A stretch of DNA of 6,568 bases from NCBI GenBank assembly GCA_025965775.1, contig JAOPWG010000277.1:1-6568 (forward strand). Reading direction: 5' to 3'. This document shows positions 1 to 5,473 of the stretch, one piece after another. The notes beneath the pieces are model-generated. The model saw nothing but the letters and a program-made list of their open reading frames with translations. It was not told the DNA's origin and ran no database searches. The stretch comes from Modestobacter sp. (GTDB lineage: Bacteria; Actinomycetota; Actinomycetes; Mycobacteriales; Geodermatophilaceae). A program made the position numbers and the translations under genes. Position 1 is the first letter of the stretch, and every line of letters begins with the position of its first letter.

Positions 1-623
1 TCGAGGAGCACGACTTCCGCGACATCAAGATCTCGGTCAAGCACAACGACCCGGTCGTGATGGTCCGCGCCTACGAGCTGCTGGCCGCCCAGTGCGACTA
101 CCCGCTGCACCTGGGCGTCACCGAGGCGGGCCCTGCGTTCCAGGGCACGATCAAGTCCGCGGTCGCCTTCGGGGCGCTGCTGTCCCGGGGCATCGGCGAC
201 ACCATCAGGGTCTCGCTGTCGGCGCCTCCGGTGGAGGAGGTCAAGGTGGGCAACCAGATCCTGGAGTCGCTGAACCTCCGCCAGCGGGGCCTGGAGATCG
301 TCAGCTGCCCCAGCTGCGGCCGCGCCCAGGTCGACGTCTACACCCTGGCCAACGAGGTCACCGCCGGCCTGGAGGGCATGGAGGTGCCGCTGCGGGTGGC
401 GGTCATGGGCTGCGTCGTCAACGGCCCGGGCGAGGCTCGCGAGGCCGACCTCGGCGTCGCCTCCGGGAACGGCAAGGGTCAGATCTTCGTCAAGGGCGAG
501 GTGGTCAAGACCGTGCCCGAGTCGATGATCGTGGAGACCCTGATCGAGGAGGCCATGCGGATCGCAGCGGAGCAGGTCGACGCCGGCACCCCCTCCGGTC
601 CGCCGGTCGTCACCGTCGCCTGA
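1..623 (+). CDS. ispG: 4-hydroxy-3-methylbut-2-enyl diphosphate synthase (IspG/GcpE), 3' part
   Basis: This cytosolic enzyme carries out the penultimate MEP-pathway step, reductively opening 2-C-methylerythritol 2,4-cyclodiphosphate to HMBPP, using a [4Fe-4S] cluster. The gene enters from the left, with its first full codon at base 3. The 206 visible residues are roughly the C-terminal half of a protein usually near 370-390 residues. All cluster ligands expected from the family are visible: a CPSC pair (Cys codons at 306 and 315), the Cys of GCVVNGPGE (411) and the Glu seven residues later (432). This matches the three-Cys-one-Glu pattern of E. coli IspG (C270, C273, C305, E312). The stretches TEAGPAFQGTIKSA and GDTIRVSLSAPPVEEVKVG are also typical of the family. 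The stop is TGA at 621-623. The acetyltransferase gene starts 38 bases later on the same strand, so co-transcription is likely. No damage is seen in the visible part. Identification is firm; only the missing N-terminus is unknown. Confidence 0.97.
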   Translation, partial: EEHDFRDIKISVKHNDPVVMVRAYELLAAQCDYPLHLGVTEAGPAFQGTIKSAVAFGALLSRGIGDTIRVSLSAPPVEEVKVGNQILESLNLRQRGLEIVSCPSCGRAQVDVYTLANEVTAGLEGMEVPLRVAVMGCVVNGPGEAREADLGVASGNGKGQIFVKGEVVKTVPESMIVETLIEEAMRIAAEQVDAGTPSGPPVVTVA

Positions 624-661
624 ACCAGGCGGAACCAGACCGACTCGGGCAGGAGCAGGAC

Positions 662-1513
662 GTGCTGCGTGCCGCATCGGCGCGCGTCCTCGACGAGGAC
701 GACGAAGGGGCCGTCCGGGCCCTGCTGGCCACCGACCCGGTCGGCGCCTGCATGCTGGCCGGCCGGGTGGAGGCACGCGGCACCGCCGCCAGTGCGCTCG
801 GCGCCCCACTGTGGGGCCTGTACTCCGGTCGCCAGCTGGACGCCGTCTGCCTGGCCGGGGCCAACCTGATCCCGTTCGCCCGGCCCGGCGCCGAACGCGC
901 CGCGGCAGTGGCCTTCGCCGAGCGGGCGCGGCGGGCCGGTCGCCGCTGCTCCACCGTCGTCGGCCCCGCCGCCGCGGTCCAGCCGCTGTGGGACCTGCTG
1001 GCGCCCTCCTGGGGGCCGGCCCGCGACCTGCGTCCCCGGCAACCGCTGCTGGCCATCGACGGGCCGCCGGCGGTGCCGGCCGAACCGCGGGTGCGGCCGG
1101 TGCGCTCCGACCAGCTGGCCACCCTGCTGCCGGCGGCGGTGGCGATGTTCACCGAGGAGGTGGGCGTCAGCCCGCTGCGCGGGGACGGCGGGGCCGGCTA
1201 CCACGCCCGGGTGGCCGACCTGGTGCGCGCCGGCCAGGCACTGGCCTGGATCGAGGACGACGAGGTGCTGTTCAAGGCCGACGTCGGCGCGGTCTCCCGC
1301 GACGCCTGCCAGCTGCAGGGCGTGTGGGTCGCCCCCCGGCACCGCGGGAAGGGCATCGGCCAGCGGGGCACCGCCGCCGTGGTCGAGTACGCCCGGGCCG
1401 CGATCGCCCCGGTGGTCAGCCTCTACGTCAACGACTTCAACAGCCCGGCCCGCGCCGCCTACGCCCGGGTGGGGTTCAGCCAGGTCGGCACCTACGCGTC
1501 GGTCCTCTTCTAG
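662..1513 (+). CDS. GNAT-family N-acetyltransferase with N-terminal DUF4081-type domain
   Basis: The protein has 283 residues from a GTG start. I chose this start because AGGAG at 651-655 lies six bases upstream and it clears the ispG stop; the frame stays open further left, but only across ispG. Residues 1 to about 135 resemble the DUF4081 domain that precedes the GNAT fold in a widespread actinobacterial family. Residues about 143-283 are the GNAT domain. Its acetyl-CoA pyrophosphate-binding motif RxxGxG is seen as RGKGIG at 228-233, just after the typical strand QGVWVAP. The late motif NSPARAAYARVGF (260-272) carries the usual Tyr (267) and a closing Gly-Phe. It probably transfers an acetyl group from acetyl-CoA in the cytoplasm, but the substrate is unknown. 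The same family sits beside ispG in Mycobacterium (the Rv2867c type) and other actinobacteria, as I recall. The penicillin-binding lipoprotein follows after 45 bases. Family assignment is good; the biological role is unassigned. Confidence 0.9.
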   Translation: MLRAASARVLDEDDEGAVRALLATDPVGACMLAGRVEARGTAASALGAPLWGLYSGRQLDAVCLAGANLIPFARPGAERAAAVAFAERARRAGRRCSTVVGPAAAVQPLWDLLAPSWGPARDLRPRQPLLAIDGPPAVPAEPRVRPVRSDQLATLLPAAVAMFTEEVGVSPLRGDGGAGYHARVADLVRAGQALAWIEDDEVLFKADVGAVSRDACQLQGVWVAPRHRGKGIGQRGTAAVVEYARAAIAPVVSLYVNDFNSPARAAYARVGFSQVGTYASVLF

Positions 1514-1558
1514 CCCACGCACCTCCGGTACAGGAGCAGGGTCTGCCAGGGTGGGGAC

Positions 1559-3469
1559 GTGCGTAACAGACGGGGGACGTCCAGGGTCGCCGTGGCGACC
1601 GGCGGAGCGCTGCTGATGGTGGTGCCGGTGCTTGCGGGGTGTTCCGGCGACCCGTCCGACGACGTCCGGAACGCCGCACAGGCGTTCCTGGGCGACTGGA
1701 CGAAGGGCGACACCGCGGCCGCGGCGGCCGGCACGACCGACGCGGCCGCCACGACGTCGTTGCTGCAGCAGACCGCGACCGACCTGCCCGGCGCCACGCT
1801 CACGGCGCGGGCCGGGAAGGTCTCGGTACAGGCGCAGAAGGCGACCGTCGCGTGGACGGCGGCCTGGGACCTGGCCGCCGCGCCGGACTGGACCTACACC
1901 GCCACCCTCGACCTGACCCAGGGCGACGACGGCTGGCAGGTCGTCGCCGGGCCGACGATCGTGCACCCCCAGCTGGGGGAGGGGCAGCACCTGCAGCTGA
2001 CCCGCAGCCTCGCCGACCGGGCCGCGATCACCGACGCCACCGGGGCGCCGCTGTTCACGCCCACCGAGGTCGTGAACGTGGGTGTCGACCCCGCCCGGGT
2101 CACCGACCTGCCGGCACTGGCCGCCGGCCTGTCGGCGGCCACCGGGATCTCCGCGGAGGAGATCACCAGGGCCGTGCAGGCGGCCCCGGCCGGCCAGTTC
2201 GTGCCGGTGATCACCCTGCGGCGGCCGGACTTCGAGGCGATCCGCGCCCGGGTCTTCGACCTCCCCGGCGCCGTGTTCCCCGCCGAGACCCGCCTGCTCG
2301 CACCCGGCCCGCGGTTCGCGGTCGCCCTGCTCGGCCGGGTGGGCGCGGCGACCGCCGAGGTGCTCGGCGAGGCGAAGGACGCCGACGGGGAGGCCGAGTT
2401 CGCGGCCGGTGACCAGTTGGGGCTGTCCGGGCTGCAGCGGGCCTACCAGACGCAGCTGGCCGGCACCCCCGGCTTCAGCGTCTCGGTGATCAGCACCGAC
2501 AGGAGCACCGGGGACACCGGCGTGGTCGTCGGCTCCGCGGCCCCGGTCCCCGGCACGCCGGTGCAGACACCCCTGGTGCCGGCGCTGCAGAACGCGGCCG
2601 ACGCCGCCGTGGCCGGCCAGCCGCTGGCCACCCATCTGGTGGTGGTACGCCCCGGCACCGGCGAGGTGCTGGCCGTGAGCTCCAACGCGGCGGCCAACGC
2701 CGGCAATGCGCTGTCCGGTCGGTTCCCGCCCGGCTCGAGCATGAAGACGATGACCGCCACGGCGCTGCTGTCGGCCGGCGCGGTGACCCCGGACTCGCAG
2801 GTCGCCTGCCCGGGCACGACGGTCGTCGACGGCCGGGAGTTCGACAACGAGAACCAGTTCGACCTGGGCACGGTGTCGCTGACCGAGGCGTTCGCCCGGT
2901 CCTGCAACACCACGTTCATCCAGCAGGGGCTCACGCTGCCCGACGACGCCCTGTCGAAGGCCGCGGCCTCCTACGGCGTAGGCAGCGGCTGGACCCTGCC
3001 GGTGGGCATCTACAGCGGCAGCGTGCCCGCGACCAGCACCGGAACCACCAAGGCGGCCGATGCGATCGGGCAGGGGCAGGTGCTGATGAGCCCGGCGCAG
3101 CTGGCTCTCGTCGCGGCCGCCATCGCCAGCGGCACGCCGGCCGCCCCCGTCGAGGTGGAAGGGGCCGACCCGGCCGGTGCGGCGCCGGCCGGCCCGTCCC
3201 AGCAGGTGCTCGACGCCCTGCGGCCGATGATGCGCCAGGTGGTGCTGACCGGGACGGCGAAGGGGTTGGCCGACCGCGGCGAGGTCTACGGCAAGACCGG
3301 CACCGCGGAGTTCGGTGACAAGATCCCGCCGGACGCGCACGGCTGGTTCATGGGCTACCGGCTCGGCGGGCCGCAGGGCGACATCGCCTTCGCCGTCCTG
3401 GTGGAGGCCGGCCAGACCAGCGGGCTGGCCGTCGGTGTCGCCGACGCATTCCTGGGCGCGCTGGGCTGA
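1559..3469 (+). CDS. Penicillin-binding lipoprotein (class B-type transpeptidase with NTF2-like/MecA N-terminal domain)
   Basis: This is a 636-residue extracytoplasmic D,D-transpeptidase-like protein expected to cross-link peptidoglycan. GTG at 1559 is the only start candidate after an in-frame stop at 1511-1513; the ribosome site is a poor G-rich run (1548-1556). Residues 1-28 form a lipoprotein signal: Arg-rich N-terminus, hydrophobic core, lipobox LAGC with Cys28 as the likely lipidated residue. Residues about 33-145 look like the NTF2-like MecA N-terminal domain, about 150-330 like the PBP dimerisation domain (RAAITDATG at 154-162), and about 355-636 are the transpeptidase. The active-site motifs are complete: SxxK as SSMK (393-396, nucleophile Ser393), SxN as SCN (448-450), and KTG (579-581). 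It resembles the mycobacterial Rv2864c type, which also lies near ispG. It is last in the ispG cluster and precedes a hairpin-rich spacer. Class B-type architecture is inferred from domain order; no glycosyltransferase domain is present. Its exact role (division, elongation or accessory) cannot be read from sequence. Confidence 0.95.
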   Translation: MRNRRGTSRVAVATGGALLMVVPVLAGCSGDPSDDVRNAAQAFLGDWTKGDTAAAAAGTTDAAATTSLLQQTATDLPGATLTARAGKVSVQAQKATVAWTAAWDLAAAPDWTYTATLDLTQGDDGWQVVAGPTIVHPQLGEGQHLQLTRSLADRAAITDATGAPLFTPTEVVNVGVDPARVTDLPALAAGLSAATGISAEEITRAVQAAPAGQFVPVITLRRPDFEAIRARVFDLPGAVFPAETRLLAPGPRFAVALLGRVGAATAEVLGEAKDADGEAEFAAGDQLGLSGLQRAYQTQLAGTPGFSVSVISTDRSTGDTGVVVGSAAPVPGTPVQTPLVPALQNAADAAVAGQPLATHLVVVRPGTGEVLAVSSNAAANAGNALSGRFPPGSSMKTMTATALLSAGAVTPDSQVACPGTTVVDGREFDNENQFDLGTVSLTEAFARSCNTTFIQQGLTLPDDALSKAAASYGVGSGWTLPVGIYSGSVPATSTGTTKAADAIGQGQVLMSPAQLALVAAAIASGTPAAPVEVEGADPAGAAPAGPSQQVLDALRPMMRQVVLTGTAKGLADRGEVYGKTGTAEFGDKIPPDAHGWFMGYRLGGPQGDIAFAVLVEAGQTSGLAVGVADAFLGALG

Positions 3470-3473
3470 AGAA

Positions 3474-3520
3474 GGACCCCCTCCTGGGTCCCCTCGCAGG
3501 CTCGGGGACGCCCTGAGGGG
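3474..3520. terminator. Hairpin cluster between convergent genes, candidate bidirectional terminator
   Basis: Just after the penicillin-binding gene stop there is a perfect 6-bp stem, GGACCC (3474-3479) with GGGTCC (3486-3491) and a six-base loop. A second, overlapping hairpin pairs CCCCTC (3490-3495) with GAGGGG (3515-3520), extended inward by AGG/CCT (3498-3500 with 3512-3514) across a two-base bulge. The two share bases 3490-3491, so they may be alternatives. Neither is followed by a T-run on either strand, which is common in high-G+C actinobacteria. The position between two converging genes supports a terminator role, but this is inference from structure and location. Confidence 0.5.
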
Positions 3521-3530
3521 CCAGAAGCGG

Positions 3531-4010
3531 TCAGGGCTGCGGCAGCCCTGGGAAGGCGCTGGTCACCGGGGTGCGCCCCGCCGCGGCGCGCCACCCGACG
3601 GCGCGCAGTTCGGTGGCGGTCAGCACGCTGACGCCCATCTCCCGCGTGGCCCGCTCGGTGGCCTGGTCCAGCACCCACGTCCAGGCCGAGGCCACGCCGT
3701 CCTCCAGGGTGACGGCCAGGACGGCCGCGTCGATCGCGGACAGCACCGGGAAGGGCAGCGCGTAGGCCGCCCGCGTCTCCACCGGATCGGTGCCGCGGGA
3801 GTCCAGCAGGGCGATCAGCTCGTCTCGGACGTCGCGGTGCGCGGCGCGGGCGTCGTCCACCGGGCCGCGGTCACGGACGGGCAGGGCCGCACCGACCACG
3901 CCGTAACCCCACACCGCGGCGTGCGCCGCGGCCAGTGCGTCCTGCAACGCGGCGTCCTCAGCGGTGGCGGGAGCGGTGCTGCGGGCGGGCGGGCTGTCGT
4001 CGTCAGCCAT
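3531..4010 (-). CDS. DUF4439 ferritin-like domain protein
   Basis: A 159-residue protein without signal peptide or membrane segment, so probably cytoplasmic. ATG is at 4010-4008 and a strong GGAGG site (4018-4022 on the plus strand) lies seven bases upstream. After a disordered Ala/Pro/Asp-rich start (1-19) it reads as helices of a ferritin-like bundle: LQDALAAAHAAVWGYGVVGA (22-41), a second helix containing AHRDVRDELIALL (57-69), the loop AYALPFPV (82-89), a helix with TLEDGVASAWTWVLDQA (101-117), and the closing FPGLP (153-157). This pattern matches the actinobacterial DUF4439 family; Mycobacterium has a member (Rv2844 type) divergent from rimP-nusA, as here. Candidate metal ligands are few (His30, His58, Glu103) and there is no ExxH motif, so iron binding is doubtful. 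It follows the Tat lipoprotein gene by 45 bases, probably in one operon. Its function is unknown. Confidence 0.85.
   Translation of the reverse strand: MADDDSPPARSTAPATAEDAALQDALAAAHAAVWGYGVVGAALPVRDRGPVDDARAAHRDVRDELIALLDSRGTDPVETRAAYALPFPVLSAIDAAVLAVTLEDGVASAWTWVLDQATERATREMGVSVLTATELRAVGWRAAAGRTPVTSAFPGLPQP
3532..3550. repeat. Perfect 9-bp inverted repeat overlapping the DUF4439 stop codon
   Basis: CAGGGCTGC (3532-3540) and GCAGCCCTG (3542-3550) are perfect inverted copies around a single base. As RNA this would fold as an 8-bp stem with a CGG loop. It covers the last codons and most of the stop codon of the minus-strand DUF4439 gene and lies 62 bases past the stop of the plus-strand penicillin-binding gene. 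It may help terminate the plus-strand transcript; for the minus strand it sits inside the coding end. A role is inferred only from the structure. Confidence 0.45.
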
Positions 4011-4055
4011 CGGTGGGCCTCCAGTCGGTCCACGCTCGCGGGGGACACGTTGTGG

Positions 4056-4556
4056 TCACGCCAGCTGCCCGGCCTGTCCGCGCAGCCCCGCGGCGATGCT
4101 GCCCAGCAGCGCGGCCCGGGCCCCGCTGAAGCCGGGACAGGCGGTGGCGTGTGCATCGGCGGCGCGGGCGATCTCGGCGCGCAGGTATTCCCGGGCGCCG
4201 GCCGCGGCCAGCGGGACCGCGCTGCCCGAGGTCGCCGACGCCGATGCGTCCGCGTCCGGGACGGCCGCGCGCAGCCGTTCGAGCTGCACCCGGGCCTGCG
4301 CGGCCAGACCGGCGGCGGTGCCGGCGAGCTGGGGGGACGCGGACAGAGCGCGGTCGAAGGCGGTGACCAGGGCGGCCTGCACGGCGACCTGGGCGACCAG
4401 CTGATCGGCCTGGGCCGGGGTCACCGCGTCGATGCCGGCGCCGGCCCCGCCGGTGCACCCGGCGGCCAGCGCGGCCGTCCCGGCCAGGGTGGCGACCAGC
4501 AGCGTGCGCCGGGAGAAGGCGCCCGCCGCCGCGGGACCGCGCAGGGAGTCGGACAT
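4056..4556 (-). CDS. Small Tat-type lipoprotein, alanine-rich and helical, function unknown
   Basis: I do not recognise a named function. From ATG at 4556 it encodes 166 residues. An alternative GTG one codon upstream (4559) cannot be excluded; the ribosome site is weak for both. The frame stays open much further upstream across the rimP leader, but that part has no protein-like character. Residues 15-20 read SRRTLL, a twin-arginine motif, followed by a hydrophobic stretch and LAAGC with Cys34 as the likely lipidated residue, so it should be Tat-exported and membrane-anchored outside the cytoplasm. The mature part consists of long Ala-rich helices (about 47-98 and 115-164) separated by a Ser/Ala/Asp linker (101-113), which could fold as a helical bundle. 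A second Cys is at 140, in ACPGFSG. It is the first gene of a two-gene unit with DUF4439 and is divergent from rimP; as I recall, an alanine-rich membrane protein (Rv2843) occupies the same slot in Mycobacterium. Confidence 0.75.
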   Translation of the reverse strand: MSDSLRGPAAAGAFSRRTLLVATLAGTAALAAGCTGGAGAGIDAVTPAQADQLVAQVAVQAALVTAFDRALSASPQLAGTAAGLAAQARVQLERLRAAVPDADASASATSGSAVPLAAAGAREYLRAEIARAADAHATACPGFSGARAALLGSIAAGLRGQAGQLA

Positions 4557-4564
4557 CACGGTCC

Positions 4565-4592
4565 ATTCTCGCAGCCCGCCCGGTCCTGCCAG
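4565..4592 (-). promoter_or_regulatory. Weak candidate promoter for the lipoprotein-DUF4439 unit
   Basis: Reading the minus strand, CTGGCA (plus-strand bases 4587-4592; four matches to TTGACA) is followed 16 bases later by GAGAAT (4565-4570), which keeps the key A at position 2 and T at position 6 of a -10 element. The -10 ends five bases before the alternative GTG and eight before the ATG, so a leaderless or nearly leaderless transcript is possible. That would fit the weak ribosome site. The match is modest and chance occurrence is quite possible. Confidence 0.25.
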
Positions 4593-4652
4593 CGAAGGCG
4601 CCGGTGCGGTGGGCGGCACGTGCGCGCCGGATCGCCGCGCCCCCCGGGGCGG

Positions 4653-4658
4653 TAGCCT
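4653..4658 (+). promoter_or_regulatory. Candidate -10 element for the rimP-nusA operon
   Basis: TAGCCT fits the actinobacterial TANNNT -10 pattern and stands out in an otherwise G+C-saturated stretch. It would place the transcription start near 4665, giving a leader of roughly 120 bases before rimP. No convincing -35 is seen at the expected distance (around 4629-4636). A short inverted repeat CGCCCC/GGGGCG (4638-4643 and 4646-4651) lies directly upstream. Confidence 0.4.
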
Positions 4659-4709
4659 CGACCTTCCTGCGCAACACGCCGTCGGCCCGACCATCGGGAC
4701 CGGCAGACC

Positions 4710-4733
4710 GCCGGGCCGTTGCGACGGCCCGGC
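4710..4733 (+). promoter_or_regulatory. Perfect 10-bp hairpin in the rimP leader, candidate attenuator
   Basis: GCCGGGCCGT (4710-4719) pairs perfectly with ACGGCCCGGC (4724-4733) around the loop TGCG. The stem is almost all G-C and lies between the candidate promoter and the rimP start. No T-run follows. A smaller hairpin, CCCGA/TCGGG (4686-4690 and 4694-4698), lies just upstream, and GCCG/CGGC (4732-4735 and 4739-4742) could compete with the base of the large stem. The structure is seen directly; a regulatory role is inferred from position. Confidence 0.45.
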
Positions 4734-4783
4734 CGATCCGGCGGATGCCCGCAGCAACGACAACAGCGAGGAGGAGGTAGCCG

Positions 4784-5473
4784 GTGTCCACCCGAGACAC
4801 ATCCGCCGCCCACCACCCCGCCGCCGACCGGACCACGTCGCGGCTGACCTCGTCGGTCGAGCCCGTGGTCACCGCCGCGGGGTACGACCTCGAGGAGCTG
4901 GTGGTCCGGGCGGCCGGCCAGCGCTCCGTCGTCCGGGTGGTCATCGACTGTGACGCCGGGGTCAGCCTCGACGACGTCGCGGAGCTCAGCCGGGCGGTCT
5001 CCGAGGTGCTCGACGCCGAGGGGGACGACATGGGCCGTTCGCCCTACGTCCTGGAGGTCACCAGCCCCGGCGTGGACCGGCCGCTCTCGCTGCCCCGGCA
5101 CTGGCGGCGCAACGCCGGGCGGCTGGTCACCGTGGCGGTCGGACCCGAGCGGGCCCGCGAGCAGGTGACCGGTCGGGTGCTGCGTGTCCAGGACGACGGC
5201 GTGGTCCTCGCAGTGGAGAAGGGCGGCGCCAAGAAGGGCCAGGTCCGTCGCGCGGTGGGCGAGCGCACCGTGGCGTGGGCCGAGCTGGGGGAAGCGCGGG
5301 TGCAGGTGGAGTTCACCCGCCCGCCCGGGCACCGGGACGCCGGGCTGGTCGCGACCGTCCCCGAGGGCGATGACCACGACGACCACGACGACGACCACGA
5401 CGACGAGCTGGACGACGACCTGAACGACCTGAACGACGAGCACGGCCCGTCCGGGTCCGGAGGAGAAGAGTGA
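4784..5473 (+). CDS. rimP: Ribosome maturation factor RimP with Asp/His-rich C-terminal tail
   Basis: RimP acts in the cytoplasm on assembling 30S ribosomal subunits. This copy is 229 residues from GTG at 4784, preceded by a near-ideal AGGAGGT (4772-4778) at five bases' spacing. After a short polar N-terminal stretch (1-18) the N-terminal domain follows (about 19-100) with the family signatures DCDAGVSLDDVAELSRAVS (55-73) and YVLEVTSPGVDRPL (88-101). The C-terminal Sm-like barrel covers about 102-180. It is longer than usual because residues 194-220 form an acidic tail rich in Asp and His (14 Asp, 3 Glu, 4 His in 27 residues), coded by short tandem repeats. The stop TGA overlaps the nusA start as GTGA, indicating translational coupling, and rimP-nusA is the standard order in many bacteria. 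Identification is secure; the tail is unusual and its purpose is unknown. Confidence 0.96.
   Translation: MSTRDTSAAHHPAADRTTSRLTSSVEPVVTAAGYDLEELVVRAAGQRSVVRVVIDCDAGVSLDDVAELSRAVSEVLDAEGDDMGRSPYVLEVTSPGVDRPLSLPRHWRRNAGRLVTVAVGPERAREQVTGRVLRVQDDGVVLAVEKGGAKKGQVRRAVGERTVAWAELGEARVQVEFTRPPGHRDAGLVATVPEGDDHDDHDDDHDDELDDDLNDLNDEHGPSGSGGEE
5372..5434 (+). repeat. In-frame 9-base tandem repeats coding the RimP acidic tail
   Basis: GACCACGAC (Asp-His-Asp) occurs three times at 5372-5380, 5381-5389 and 5393-5401, the last after one extra GAC. GACCTGAAC (Asp-Leu-Asn) then occurs twice in tandem at 5417-5425 and 5426-5434. All units are in frame with rimP, so gain or loss of a unit changes tail length without disrupting the reading frame or the nusA overlap. 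Confidence 0.85.

Noticed and set aside
621..638. Direct repeat GAACCAG (622-628 and 632-638) after the ispG stop
   Set aside because: Only seven bases in two copies with no adjacent structure; it is likely chance.
92..661. Upstream extension of the acetyltransferase frame to base 92
   Set aside because: This part overlaps ispG out of frame and reads as Arg/Gly-rich nonsense. The GTG at 662 has a proper ribosome site and begins protein-like sequence.
479..3340. A 953-residue open frame on the minus strand across ispG, the acetyltransferase and most of the penicillin-binding gene
   Set aside because: It is antisense to three well-recognised genes, its product is low-complexity Gly/Arg/Ala/His-rich, and long antisense frames are expected in very G+C-rich DNA.
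3315..4655. A 446-residue plus-strand frame over the convergent region
   Set aside because: It is a shadow of the penicillin-binding, DUF4439 and lipoprotein genes, with Gly/Arg-rich content and no recognisable domain.
4557..4802. N-terminal extension of the lipoprotein frame to 4802
   Set aside because: It would cross the rimP start and leader, has no protein character, and would bury the Tat signal and lipobox inside the protein.
5372..5434. Repeats as a possible CRISPR or regulatory array
   Set aside because: The units are 9 bases, directly adjacent, in frame and translated as an acidic tail; there are no spacers.
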